This document shows, piece by piece, positions 31,462 to 40,954 of a DNA stretch of 64,000 nucleotides (position 1 is its first letter; each line of letters begins with the position of its first letter). The notes under the pieces were generated by a model. That model had not been told where the DNA came from. It ran no database searches and saw only the letters and a program-made list of their open reading frames with translations. The position numbers were made by a program, and so were the translations under genes. Source of the stretch: DASRDU01 sp046331565. Lineage in GTDB: Bacteria; Acidobacteriota; Blastocatellia; RBC074. The stretch spans positions 1,302,001 through 1,366,000 of the forward strand of contig JAXLQP010000002.1 of NCBI GenBank assembly GCA_046331565.1. Direction: 5' to 3'.

Positions 31462-31537
31462 TGCTTGCGCGTCGCGCCGCTGTCCCGGCAGAATCCTCCC
31501 GCGCCGAATCAACCTTTAATTAAACGGAGGGAAGAGT

Positions 31538-31741
31538 ATGTCTGTCGCCAGAGTCACCGAAATTACTGCGTCATCGAAAAAGAGCTTTGAGGATGCCGTT
31601 CAGCTTGGCATCGCCCGCGCCAACAAAACCCTGGAAAACGTCAAAAGCGCCTGGATCAAGGATCAGAAAGTCACCGTCAAAGACGGGCAGATTGATGAGT
31701 ACCGCGTGACGATGAAAATCACCTTTGTGCTGAAAGACTAA
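31538..31741 (+). CDS. dodecin family flavin-binding protein
   Basis: 67 residues, the standard dodecin length. Sequence features: VARVTEITASSKKSFEDAVQLGIARANKTLENV, then SAWIKDQKV.VKDGQIDEYRVTMKITFVL. The dodecin W sits in SAWIKDQ and the Q in DGQI.EY, both of which stack against flavin. Twelve copies assemble into a hollow sphere that stores or buffers flavins. ATG is preceded by GGAGGGAAGAGT. It lies between the DUF1080 gene and a heptad repeat, and is probably independently translated. Confidence 0.92.
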   Translation: MSVARVTEITASSKKSFEDAVQLGIARANKTLENVKSAWIKDQKVTVKDGQIDEYRVTMKITFVLKD

Positions 31742-31745
31742 AAAC

Positions 31746-31827
31746 AGATGACAGATGGCAGATGACAGATTCAGGAACCGTAGTCCTGATTGATGCTTCC
31801 GCAGACATTATCTGTCATCTGTCATCT
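31746..31827. repeat. inverted heptad repeat, AGATGAC unit
   Basis: AGATGAC, AGATGGC, AGATGAC, AGAT (31746-31770) and, inverted, ATCTGTC, ATCTGTC, ATCT (31810-31827). The arms pair over 18 bases with one mismatch. It lies directly upstream of the OMPDC-family gene, and the right arm ends 11 bases before its ATG. Confidence 0.85.
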
Positions 31828-31837
31828 CTCCCCTTTT

Positions 31838-32518
31838 ATGAAACCAATCGTTCAAATCTCACTTGACCTGACCGACATTAAGGAAGCCATTGAAACCGCA
31901 CGCATCGCCGTTGAAGCCGGAGTTGACTGGCTCGAAGCCGGCACGCCGCTGATTCTGGCCGAAGGGCTGCACGGCGTGCGCGCCCTGAGAAAGGAATTTC
32001 CCGATCACCCGATTGTGGCCGATCTGAAAACGATGGACGGCGGTTATCTCGAAGCCGAAATGATGGCTAAGGCCGGAGCCACGCACGTTGTCGTGATGGC
32101 GCGCGCGCACGCCGAAACAATTAAATGTGTCGTCCAGGCCGGGCGCGACTTTGGCGTCAAAGTCATGGGCGATAATATGGTCTGCGAAGACAAGGCCGCC
32201 GCGAGCCGCTGGATGCAGGATCTCGGTGTTGATTACATCGTGCATCACACGGGCTTCGACGAACGCAACGGCATTGCGGCAGCGGGCGGCCCGCGTCTGA
32301 GTCCGCTCGATGATCTGGAGGCCGTCGTCAAAGCCGTCACGATTCCCGTGCAGGCCGTGGGCGGCCTGACCATCGAAGAAGCGATCAGCATGCCGAAACG
32401 CGGCGCCCCGCTCGTCGTCATCGGCGCCCCGCTCGCCATTGACGCGCATTCATTCAAAACCGCCAGTAACGATCTGAAATCTGTTTTATCTGAAATTGTT
32501 CGGAGGATCAGAGAGTGA
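31838..32518 (+). CDS. OMPDC-superfamily enzyme (3-hexulose-6-phosphate synthase / 3-keto-L-gulonate-6-P decarboxylase type)
   Basis: 226 residues from ATG 31838. The (beta/alpha)8 signature DxKxxD is seen as VADLKTMDGG, with the preceding E in WLEAGTPLILAEG and later HHTGFDERNG and VQAVGGLTIEEA. Two members of this family, HPS (aldol cleavage of hexulose-6-P) and KGPDC (decarboxylase), differ by a few residues I cannot settle by eye. No hxlB isomerase lies near, so a ribulose-monophosphate cycle is not supported. The stop overlaps the following GTG start by 4 bases. Confidence 0.8.
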   Translation: MKPIVQISLDLTDIKEAIETARIAVEAGVDWLEAGTPLILAEGLHGVRALRKEFPDHPIVADLKTMDGGYLEAEMMAKAGATHVVVMARAHAETIKCVVQAGRDFGVKVMGDNMVCEDKAAASRWMQDLGVDYIVHHTGFDERNGIAAAGGPRLSPLDDLEAVVKAVTIPVQAVGGLTIEEAISMPKRGAPLVVIGAPLAIDAHSFKTASNDLKSVLSEIVRRIRE

Positions 32519-33381
32519 GGAAGGCAAAGCAAAGTTTTGGTGGTGACTGGACTCAGGAAAAGCTGGAGAGAGTCAGAAAATACCTCTCTGCTTATACGAC
32601 CATCATGAGCCACTATAACTTCAGGTTTGCCTACATTGATGCCTTCGCCGGGACTGGCTATCGAACCATTAAAAAAGATAACGAGCAGGAAGAGCTTCCA
32701 TTCCCTGACCTGGAGAGCTTTCTTGACGGATCCGCAAGAATCGCGTTGCAGATTCAGCCCAGGTTCACCAAATACATTTTTATTGAGCAGAACGAGAGCC
32801 GCTTTGCTGAATTGCAAAAACTGAAGGAAGAATTTCCCCGACTGCAAAGCGACATTATTCTGGTTAATGCGGATGCCAATTCATATATCAGGGAGTTATG
32901 TCTTGGCTATTCGTGGAAGACTAATCGTGCCGTCCTGTTTCTCGATCCCTTTGGAATGGAAGTCACCTGGGAAACGATTGAGGCTGTCGCTGCGACCAAA
33001 GCCGTTGACTTGTGGCTTCTTTTTCCTCTTGGCGTGGCTGTTAACAGAATGCTGACCAGAAATGGGCAGATTCGCGCCATCTGGCGAGAGAAACTGAATC
33101 GAATGTTTGGGGCTGATGACTGGTATGATGTCTTTTACCAGACCATCAGAAAGCAGACTTTGTTCGGTGAGGAAATGGTGACGCAGAAAGTAAGTGACTT
33201 TGATCTCATTGGTCAGTATTTTGTCGGGCGGTTAAAAACAGTATTTGCGGGTGTCGCAAATAACCCTCTCCCGTTGTTCAATTCCCACAATAACCCACTC
33301 TATCTGCTCTGTTTTGCTTCCGGTAACCCAAAAGGAGCAAAGACAGCAATCAATATTGCTCAGGATATTTTGCGGAGGTAA
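32515..33381 (+). CDS. tcmP: three-Cys-motif partner protein TcmP
   Basis: 288 residues. GTG start at 32515 behind GGAGGA, overlapping the upstream stop in a GTGA. Recognised as TcmP by GGDWTQEKLERVRKYLSAYTTIM and YIDAFAGTGYR (residues 40-50), a methyltransferase-like nucleotide loop, and then FLDPFGMEVTW and LWLLFPLGVAVNRML. TcmP is named for its regular pairing with a Gp37/Gp68-type three-Cys protein, which is the next gene. The pair's biochemical role is not established to my knowledge. The DNA is AT-richer than the genes on either side. It interrupts what would otherwise be a sugar-metabolism operon. Confidence 0.88.
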   Translation: MRKAKQSFGGDWTQEKLERVRKYLSAYTTIMSHYNFRFAYIDAFAGTGYRTIKKDNEQEELPFPDLESFLDGSARIALQIQPRFTKYIFIEQNESRFAELQKLKEEFPRLQSDIILVNADANSYIRELCLGYSWKTNRAVLFLDPFGMEVTWETIEAVAATKAVDLWLLFPLGVAVNRMLTRNGQIRAIWREKLNRMFGADDWYDVFYQTIRKQTLFGEEMVTQKVSDFDLIGQYFVGRLKTVFAGVANNPLPLFNSHNNPLYLLCFASGNPKGAKTAINIAQDILRR

Positions 33382-33384
33382 TCA

Positions 33385-34136
33385 ATGGCTACAAATTCAG
33401 CAATTGAGTGGACGGAAGCAACGTGGAATCCGCTGACTGGCTGCGACAAGATCAGCCCTGGTTGTAAGCATTGTTATGCTGAGCGGCTGGCCATTCGCCT
33501 GCAGGCCATGGGCCAGGCCAATTATGTGAACGGTTTCAGGCTGACGCTTCAGGAGCAGGCGCTTGATTTGCCATTGCGATGGAAGAAGCCGCGCACAGTG
33601 TTCGTCAATTCGATGAGTGACCTGTTCCACAAGGACGTGCCGACAGCTTACATCAGGCGTGTTTTTGAAGTGATGAACAAGGCTCACTGGCATCAGTTCC
33701 AGGTTCTGACCAAGCGGGCTGAAAGGCTTGAAGAACTGAGTGCTGAGTTGAACTGGACTCCCAACATCTGGATGGGGGTCAGTGTCGAAAATCGTGATTA
33801 TGCATTTCGCATTGATCATCTGCGACAAACAGGCGCGCGGGTAAGGTTTTTATCGCTTGAGCCATTACTTGGGCCGCTGCCCGATCTGAATCTGCGGGGG
33901 ATTCACTGGGTCATTGTGGGTGGAGAATCAGGGCCGGGGGCCAGAGCGATGAAACCGGAGTGGGTTAATGAAATTCGCAGGCAATGTAATCAGTCTCGCA
34001 CTGCATTTTTCTTCAAGCAGTGGGGAGGCGTTAATAAAAAGAAGACTGGTCGTTTACTTGATGGACGCACCTGGGATGAAATGCCTCAGGTTGCTCCTTA
34101 CAGCAATTCATACTTTCCACAAATGAGGTCAGGAGC

Positions 34137-34140
<4 letters not shown>
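33385..34140 (+). CDS. Gp37/Gp68 (DUF5131) three-Cys protein
   Basis: 251 residues, three bases after tcmP. The N-terminus IEWTEATWNPLTGCDKISPGCKHCYAERLA holds Cys 20, 27 and 30 (C-x6-C-x2-C), the three-Cys motif that gives TcmP its name and that could bind an iron-sulfur cluster in a radical-SAM-like fold. Further family stretches: VFVNSMSDLFHKDVP, FQVLTKRAERL, NIWMGVSVEN, FLSLEPLLGPL, WVIVGGESGPGARAM, and FFKQWGG. The gene ends inside the ATGA start of the zinc dehydrogenase. Homologues occur on phages and chromosomal islands. Function is unproven; RNA or nucleotide modification is a guess. Confidence 0.88.
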
Positions 34141-35189
<1,049 letters not shown>

Positions 35190-35206
35190 GAGAATCATCA
35201 GGCGCA

Positions 35207-35263
35207 CAGAAACAAAGAGCGCAAAGAACCGAAGGGAACGGATGATTTCGCTCTTTGTTTCTG
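35207..35263 (+). terminator. hairpin after the alcohol dehydrogenase
   Basis: CAGAAACAAAGAGCG (35207-35221) pairs perfectly with 35249-35263 around a 27-base spacer. No T-run follows directly, but GTTTC comes two bases later. It lies 18 bases after the stop. Confidence 0.5.
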
Positions 35264-35303
35264 CCGTTTCAATTCATCAGGAAAGCCACAAACGACCTCC
35301 ACC

Positions 35304-36467
35304 ATGCCACGATTACACTGCCTGCTGCTGTCTTTTCTTCTGCTCTTTGTCTGTGCGGCTGTAAATGCGCAGGTTGCCACCCCGGCGCAGGCTGATGAGC
35401 CTGTGCGCGCGATTGATGCGCCAAAAAATCCGCTGCCGCCTGAAGCCGCTTCAGCGGGCGTGACGAAGTTTTCCTTTATCGTTTATGGTGACACGCGCGG
35501 GCGCAGAGACGGGCGCGAACTTCAGTATGAACATTCGCTGATCGTCAATTCGGCCATTGGCAGAATCAAGGCGCTCGAAAATACTGATTATCCCGTGCGC
35601 TTCGTGCTGCAAAGCGGCGATGCCGTGCTGAACGGGCGCGTGGCTGCGCAACTCAATGTCAGCTTCGTTGATCTCATCAACCGGTTGTCGAATGAAGGCG
35701 GCGTACCTTACTTTCTGGCACCCGGCAATCACGATGTTTCGAGTTCGAGCGATCTGAACAATCCCGACCGCATCAAAGGCGTCAGGAATTTTCTGGCGAT
35801 GAACGCGAATCTGATTCCGCCCGATGGTTCACCGCGACGACTGGCGGGTTATCCTGTTTACGCGCTTGGTTACGGCAACACCTTTGTGCTGGCGGTTGAT
35901 TCAAACATTGCGAATGATGAAAAGCAGTTCGAGTGGATGCGGTCACAGCTTGAAGGGCTTGATCGCAACCGTTACCGTCACGTCTTCGTGGTCTGTCATC
36001 ATCCGGCGTGGTCATCGGGGCCGCACGGTGGCGCGAATGTCGAACCGATGACGCAGGTGATTCGCAATCGCTGGATGCCGCTGTTCAGAAAGCATCATGT
36101 GCGCGCGCTCTTTGTCGGTCACGAACATTTCTTTGAGCACTGGGTCGAACGCTACGAACAGAACGGCAGAAAGTACCGGATTGATCAGGTGCTGACGGGC
36201 GGCGGCGGCGCGCCGCTTTATGAATACAAGGGCGACCCCGACATTCGCGAATACATCAAAGCCAATGCTGCCGAAAAGGTCACGCTCGAACGCCTGGCAA
36301 AACCTGCGGCTGAACCAGGCGGCAACGCTTATCATTACGTGCTGGTCAAAGTTGACGGCGACAAAATCAGTCTGGAAGTGATCGGCGTGGACTGGGGCCG
36401 TGATTACCAGCCTTATCGCAGCAATAAAACCAGCCTGGCTGATGAAGGCACAGAGGTCAGGCCGTAA
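35304..36467 (+). CDS. exported metallophosphoesterase
   Basis: 387 residues with signal peptide LLLSFLLLFVCAAVNAQ. Calcineurin-like metal motifs in order: YGDTRG, QSGDAVLNG, GNHDVSSSS, CHHPAWS and GHEHFFEHW. Two-metal phosphodiesterase or phosphatase of the periplasm; the substrate is unknown. About 110 bases of untranslated leader with a hairpin separate it from the dehydrogenase. It is followed by a long MITE-like palindrome rather than a gene. Confidence 0.85.
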   Translation: MPRLHCLLLSFLLLFVCAAVNAQVATPAQADEPVRAIDAPKNPLPPEAASAGVTKFSFIVYGDTRGRRDGRELQYEHSLIVNSAIGRIKALENTDYPVRFVLQSGDAVLNGRVAAQLNVSFVDLINRLSNEGGVPYFLAPGNHDVSSSSDLNNPDRIKGVRNFLAMNANLIPPDGSPRRLAGYPVYALGYGNTFVLAVDSNIANDEKQFEWMRSQLEGLDRNRYRHVFVVCHHPAWSSGPHGGANVEPMTQVIRNRWMPLFRKHHVRALFVGHEHFFEHWVERYEQNGRKYRIDQVLTGGGGAPLYEYKGDPDIREYIKANAAEKVTLERLAKPAAEPGGNAYHYVLVKVDGDKISLEVIGVDWGRDYQPYRSNKTSLADEGTEVRP

Positions 36468-36504
36468 GAGAGGCGAAATTGAATCAGTGAATAATTCGAT
36501 AACT

Positions 36505-36605
36505 CAGGTCGCACCCCCGTGGTAACGAATTTATTCGTTCTGTCTCGGAGGTGCGCAGTTTCGGAAGCAGAACGAATGAATTCGTTACCACGGGGGTGCG
36601 ACCTG
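36505..36605. repeat. MITE-like hairpin element, copy 1
   Basis: 37-base arms 36505-36541 and 36569-36605 (one mismatch) with a 27-base loop. Core GGTAACGAATT(T/C)ATTCGTT; outer arm CAGGTCGCACCCCCGT. The same core is found at 51554-51652 and 58090-58189 with other arms. No reading frame inside. Confidence 0.9.
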
Positions 36606-36682
36606 GTTTCTCCGAGATTTCCTGACTTGATTTCATTGAACTGGCAAAGCAGTCAGACAGTCGAAAATTGAAGAGGCAACTC

Positions 36683-38386
36683 ATGCACAGCAAACCGATC
36701 CGACGATTCATCACGACTTCATTCAGCCTGTTGCTGGTAGTGCTGCTCAGCGTGCCGCCGGTCGGGCTTTCGACTTATGCGCAGCGGCAGCGGGGACAGC
36801 GGGCGCGGGTGCGCCTGGTTGTGGGCATTGTGATTGATCAGTTCCGGTACGATTACCTGACGCGGTTCGAGGATCAGTTTGGCGAGGGCGGATTCAAACG
36901 GCTGATGAGTGAAGGCGCAGTCTTTGCCAATGCGAATTATCCTTATACGCCGACTTACACGGCCTGCGGTCACGCAGCGTTTATGAGCGGCACGACGCCC
37001 GCGCACAACGGCATCGTCGGCAATGAATGGTACGACCGCGAAACGGGCAAACGAGTCACCAGCGTTTCGGATGAAAAAGTGAAACTGCTCGGCGGCAGGT
37101 CTGAAGCGGGCGGCGCGTCGCCCTGGCGACTGAACAGTTCGACGCTCGGCGATCAGTTGAAGCTGCACACGGGCGGGCAGGCAAAAGTCGTCGGCGTTTC
37201 AATCAAGGATCGTTCGGCCATTCTGCCTGCGGGCAAGCATCCGAACGGAGCTTACTGGTACGACGCCTCAAACGGCGCGTTTGTGTCGAGCACCTATTAC
37301 TTCAGCGACCTACCGGAGTGGGTCAAAAAATTCAACCGCGAACAAAACCCGGACAAATACTTCGGCAAAGCATGGGAACGGCTGCTGCCCGAAGCGGCTT
37401 ATGCGCGTTCGCTGCCGGATGATTATCAGTACGAGAAATGGTCGTTCGGCTCAAACACCTTCCCGCATCTGATCAATGGCGGCGGCGAAACAAAGCCGGG
37501 GCCGAAGTTTTACAGCCAGATCGAATACACGCCGTTTGCAAATGAGCAGGTCACGGCCTTTGCAAAAGCCGCGATTGAAAACGAAGCTCTGGGCAAAGAC
37601 GATGTGCCTGATCTGCTGACCGTCAGCTTTTCAGCGAATGATTACGTTGGTCATTACTTCGGCCCGTACAGCCAGGAGGTGCAGGACATCACGCTGCGCA
37701 CTGACCGCATTCTGGCTGATTTTTTCAATTACCTGGATCAGAAGATTGGTTTGCAGAACACGATCATCGTGCTGACGGCGGATCACGGAGTCGGGCCGAT
37801 TCCCGAACACGCCCGCGAATACGGGATGGGCGGGCGCGTCGAGGCCAGAGTCATTACTGACGCCATTGAAGCCGCGCTCAGCAAACGCTTCGGCAATGAC
37901 AAATGGATTACTTCGTTCGTCAACGGCAATGTCTATTTTGACGACAGCGCCATCGAACGCCATCAGGCCACGCGCGCCGAAGTCGAGCGCACGGCCAGCG
38001 AAGCCGCGCTGAAAATCAACGGTATGGCTGACTGCTTCACGCGCACGCAGATTCTGGCCGGGCAAATGCCGCAGACGCAGGTGGCGCGCAGCGTCGCCCA
38101 GGGTTTCAATGCCGCGCGCAACGGCGATCTGGTGCTGGTGCCGAAACCATTCTGGCTGGTCGGTGAAACCATCGTCGCTTCGCATGGCACGCCTTATAAC
38201 TACGACACGCATGTGCCGGTGATTTTTTACGGCGCACAAATCAGCGCCGGAGTTTACCTGAATCCGAGCGCCCCGATTGACATTGCTCCGACGCTGGCCG
38301 CCATTCTCAAAATCAATCCGCCCAGCAACTCGACCGGACAGGTGCTGGCCGATGCCATCAAAAGGTCAGTGGTCAGTGGGCAGTAG
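36683..38386 (+). CDS. alkaline phosphatase / type I phosphodiesterase, exported
   Basis: 567 residues from ATG 36683 (AGAGG ahead). Signal peptide roughly to residue 33 (LLVVLLSVPPVGLSTYA). Alkaline-phosphatase superfamily: RLVVGIVIDQFRYDYLTRF carries the first metal Asp. The nucleophile is the Thr in PYTPTYTACGHAAFMSGTTP (PafA/NPP-like). Later metal ligands are in TVSFSANDYVGHYFGP, VLTADHGVGPI and ASHGTPYNYDTHVPVI. It cleaves phosphomonoesters or diesters in the periplasm. The final residues RSVVSGQ and the stop come from a GTCAGTG heptad repeat, so the original gene end was probably altered. Confidence 0.88.
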   Translation: MHSKPIRRFITTSFSLLLVVLLSVPPVGLSTYAQRQRGQRARVRLVVGIVIDQFRYDYLTRFEDQFGEGGFKRLMSEGAVFANANYPYTPTYTACGHAAFMSGTTPAHNGIVGNEWYDRETGKRVTSVSDEKVKLLGGRSEAGGASPWRLNSSTLGDQLKLHTGGQAKVVGVSIKDRSAILPAGKHPNGAYWYDASNGAFVSSTYYFSDLPEWVKKFNREQNPDKYFGKAWERLLPEAAYARSLPDDYQYEKWSFGSNTFPHLINGGGETKPGPKFYSQIEYTPFANEQVTAFAKAAIENEALGKDDVPDLLTVSFSANDYVGHYFGPYSQEVQDITLRTDRILADFFNYLDQKIGLQNTIIVLTADHGVGPIPEHAREYGMGGRVEARVITDAIEAALSKRFGNDKWITSFVNGNVYFDDSAIERHQATRAEVERTASEAALKINGMADCFTRTQILAGQMPQTQVARSVAQGFNAARNGDLVLVPKPFWLVGETIVASHGTPYNYDTHVPVIFYGAQISAGVYLNPSAPIDIAPTLAAILKINPPSNSTGQVLADAIKRSVVSGQ

Positions 38387-38472
38387 TCGGTGGTCAGTTG
38401 TCTGCTGTTGCACGACCGCAGGCGACTGACTGCAGGGTTCTTACTGACCACCAGCCACCAGCCACTAATCAC
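38365..38472. repeat. inverted heptad repeat, GTCAGTG unit, covering a gene end
   Basis: Heptads GTCAGTG, GTCAGTG, GGCAGTA, GTCGGTG, GTCAGTT (38365-38399), and an inverted degenerate counterpart at 38441-38472 (ACTGACCACCAGCCACCAGC...). The phosphatase stop (38384-38386) lies in the third to fourth heptad. Confidence 0.8.
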
Positions 38473-38483
38473 TATTTTTTTCT

Positions 38484-39368
38484 ATGCCAAAACTCAGTGC
38501 TTTTCCGAAGTGTTACATGGATGAACTCTGCGTCACCAGAACGATGACGCTTTTTGAATGGATTGATCTGGCCGCGACGCTTGGCGTGGACGGGCTGGAG
38601 ATGTATCCGGGTTTCTTTGCGAGCTTCGAACCGGATTATGTGCAGCAGGTCAGGCAGCACGCTGAAGCCAAAGGACTGGAGATTCCGATGATGTGCTGTT
38701 CGCCCGATTTCACGCAGCACGACGCGGCGGCGCGGGCAGCGGAACTCGAAAAGGAGAAATTCTGGATTGAGCTGACCGCGCAGCTTGGCGGGCGTTTCTG
38801 CCGCGTGCTGTCAGGCCAGCGCCGCGAAGACGTGTCACGCGCTGACGGCGTGCGTTACACGGTCGAGTGCATCAACGAGGTCATTCCTTACGCTGCCGAA
38901 CGCAACATCGTCCTGAACATGGAAAACCATTACAAGGACGGTTACTGGAAATATCCCGAATTCGCGCAGCATCTGGACGTGTTTCTCGACATCATCAATC
39001 AGCTTGATTCGCCCTGGTTCGGCGTCAACTTCGATCCGTCAAACTCGATCATCTGCGGCGAAGACCCGCTTGAAGTTCTCGCCGCCGTCAAACATCGTGT
39101 CGTCTCAATGCACGCTTCAGACCGCTATCTGATCAGCGGCACGATTGAAGACCTCAAAAAACAGGATGGCACGATGGGCTACGCCAAAAATCTGAAGCAC
39201 GGCGTCATCGGCAAGGGACTGAATGATTATGACGCGATTTTCTCAACGCTGAAGGCCGAAGGCTTCGACGGCTGGATTTCGATTGAAGACGGCGAAAACG
39301 GCATGGATGAACTGCGCGAATCGGTGCGGTTCCTGCGTGAGAAGATCGCGCAGCATTTCGGGGCCTGA
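38484..39368 (+). CDS. sugar phosphate isomerase/epimerase (xylose-isomerase-like TIM barrel)
   Basis: 294 residues. AP_endonuc_2/xylose-isomerase-like barrel: LAATLGVDGLEMYPGFF, VLNMENHY (metal Glu), GVNFDPSNSI (Asp), VVSMHASDR (His), and GWISIEDGENG (final Glu). The set Glu-Asp-His-Glu is the usual divalent-metal site. Such enzymes isomerise or epimerise keto-sugars, including 3-keto sugars, and often sit near Gfo/Idh genes. This fits the cluster. A candidate -10 TATAAT at 39378 lies after it and would serve the next pair. Confidence 0.85.
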   Translation: MPKLSAFPKCYMDELCVTRTMTLFEWIDLAATLGVDGLEMYPGFFASFEPDYVQQVRQHAEAKGLEIPMMCCSPDFTQHDAAARAAELEKEKFWIELTAQLGGRFCRVLSGQRREDVSRADGVRYTVECINEVIPYAAERNIVLNMENHYKDGYWKYPEFAQHLDVFLDIINQLDSPWFGVNFDPSNSIICGEDPLEVLAAVKHRVVSMHASDRYLISGTIEDLKKQDGTMGYAKNLKHGVIGKGLNDYDAIFSTLKAEGFDGWISIEDGENGMDELRESVRFLREKIAQHFGA

Positions 39369-39418
39369 TGATCCTGTTATAATCCGCTTCAGTTCACAAT
39401 GCAGGGAGGTCTGAAGCA

Positions 39419-39667
39419 ATGGGTCTGGCTCAGAAAAGTTACGACGAAATAGTTGATCTGTTCGCGCGTGGCGGGAACTCAGCCGAGATTCTGGCCTTTC
39501 GTCCGTCAAAGGAGGCGCAGGAGCGTGTGCGTTATCTGCTGGCGCGCAACAAAACCGGCGAACTGACAGCGGACGAGGCCGCAGAGCTTGACCGCTTCAG
39601 CGAACTGGAACACCTGATGCAACTGGTCAAAGCGCGTGCCCGTCGCTACGTGCAGGAGCAGCCGTGA
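39419..39667 (+). CDS. small protein paired with the HNH gene
   Basis: 82 residues, mainly helical, charged and without Cys. GGGAGG precedes the ATG by nine bases, and TATAAT (39378-39383) could be its -10 box. Text such as FRPSKEAQERVRYLLARNKTGELTADEAAELDRFSELEHLMQ has a helix-turn-helix of two amphipathic helices. I recognise no named family. It overlaps the HNH gene by 4 bases (GTGA), so they are translated together. An inhibitor or a targeting partner of the nuclease is possible. Confidence 0.7.
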   Translation: MGLAQKSYDEIVDLFARGGNSAEILAFRPSKEAQERVRYLLARNKTGELTADEAAELDRFSELEHLMQLVKARARRYVQEQP

Positions 39668-40080
39668 GCGTTACGTACATTCCGGCGTCATTGCGACGAC
39701 AGGTTTATGAGCGCGCTGGCGGAAGATGTGAATACTGCCAACTGGCCGAAGCCGATGCGTTCTTTTCCCACGAGGCCGATCACATCATTTCAGAAAAGCG
39801 CGGCGGCGACACTTCAGCAGAGAATCTGGCGCTGTCGTGCTTTGACTGTAATCGCTTCAAGGGATCTGACATTGCCCCAACCGATCAACTCACCGGGACG
39901 CTCGTTTACCTGTTCAATCCCCGTGCTCAGAGATGGCACGACCACTTTGCTGTGGAAGAAGGTCTGATCGTGCCACTGACTCCGGCGGGTCGCGTCACTG
40001 AAAAAATCCTGAAGCTCAATCTGACAGAGCGCGTCGAAGTTCGCGCTGAACTGGCGCGACGCGGACTCTGGCCATTCTGA
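39664..40080 (+). CDS. HNH endonuclease
   Basis: 138 residues, GTG start. Zinc-binding HNH core: C22-x2-C25 (RCEYCQ), D39-H40 (SHEADHIIS), N54 (SAENLALSC), C59-x2-C62 with N63 (CFDCNRFKGSD). The catalytic His is H40. The remainder (TGTLVYLFNPRAQRWHDHF ...) is typical of the stand-alone HNH family common in filamentous bacteria and acidobacteria. No methylase, ATPase or toxin is nearby, so it is neither a clear restriction enzyme nor part of a Septu pair. The next gene (SDR) starts 13 bases later, possibly in the same transcript. Confidence 0.85.
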   Translation: MSVTYIPASLRRQVYERAGGRCEYCQLAEADAFFSHEADHIISEKRGGDTSAENLALSCFDCNRFKGSDIAPTDQLTGTLVYLFNPRAQRWHDHFAVEEGLIVPLTPAGRVTEKILKLNLTERVEVRAELARRGLWPF

Positions 40081-40093
40081 AGCAGGAACTTTC

Positions 40094-40885
40094 ATGAACC
40101 GAATGCAGAACAAAGTCGCCATCGTCACTGCCTCCGCGATGGGCATTGGCGAAGGCATCGCCCGTCTGTTTGCCGACGAAGGCGCGCGAGTCGTCATCTC
40201 TGACATCGCTGATGAAGCAGGTCAGGCCGTTGCTGCTGACATTGTGGCAAGTGGCGGGCAGGCGATTTATCAGCACTGCGATGTGGCTGTCGAAAGCGAC
40301 TGCCGCGCGCTGATTGATCGCGCCGTGCAGGAGTGGGGTCGCCTTGACGTGCTGGCCAATGTCGCCGGACTCAGCACGCGCGGTCACATTGAAAACACCA
40401 GCGTCGAGTTGTGGGATCGCCTCTTTGCCGTCAACGTGCGCGGCGCGTTCATTCTGATGCAGCAGGCCGTGAAGTATATGAAGCCGCAGTTTGAGCGTGA
40501 GCAGCGCGGCGGTTCGATCATCAACATCGGCTCGGTCAACGCTTACATCGGTGAGCCGAAACTGATGGCCTATTCGGCCTCGAAGGGCGCGCTGATGACG
40601 CTGACAAAGAATACGGCGGCTTATCTGAATCAGTACCGGATTCGCGTCAATCAGATCAATCCGGGCTGGACGCTGACGCCGAACGAACACCGCGTCAAGC
40701 TGGCCGAAGGCAAAGGCGAAAACTGGATTGATGAAGCCGTCAGCACGCGCCCGTTCGGACGCCTGCTGCTGCCCGGAGACATTGCGCTGGCGGCGATCTA
40801 TTTTGCCAGCGATGAAAGCGAATGCGTGACCGGAACGGTCATGGATCTGGAGCAATATCCGGTGGGCGGGCCGCCGAACTGGTAA
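40094..40885 (+). CDS. short-chain dehydrogenase/reductase
   Basis: 263 residues. NAD(P) loop TASAMGIGEGIA, in which the first Gly of the usual TGxxxGIG is Ala. Then NVAGLS, a Ser in NIGSVNA and the catalytic YSASKGA (Tyr-x3-Lys). C-terminal PFGRLLLPGDIALAAIYFASDESECVTGTVMDLEQYP. The TASAMGIG variant also occurs in some family members. Probably reduces a keto-sugar. It ends the long plus-strand sugar cluster. Confidence 0.88.
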   Translation: MNRMQNKVAIVTASAMGIGEGIARLFADEGARVVISDIADEAGQAVAADIVASGGQAIYQHCDVAVESDCRALIDRAVQEWGRLDVLANVAGLSTRGHIENTSVELWDRLFAVNVRGAFILMQQAVKYMKPQFEREQRGGSIINIGSVNAYIGEPKLMAYSASKGALMTLTKNTAAYLNQYRIRVNQINPGWTLTPNEHRVKLAEGKGENWIDEAVSTRPFGRLLLPGDIALAAIYFASDESECVTGTVMDLEQYPVGGPPNW

Positions 40886-40954
40886 CCTTCCAGACCAGAA
40901 CTCCGGGTACCGGTAAAAACGGCCTGCTGGTTCAGGCCTGACTCGACCAGCAGT

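Noticed and set aside
31746..31827. CRISPR-like repeat array
   Set aside because: Units are 7 bases with no spacers and no cas genes in the window.
31838..32518. Ribulose-monophosphate pathway for formaldehyde
   Set aside because: No 6-phospho-3-hexuloisomerase gene lies near, and the family also covers decarboxylases.
39419..40080. Septu-type defence pair
   Set aside because: Septu needs a large ATPase (PtuA); the partner here is an 82-residue helical protein without Walker motifs.
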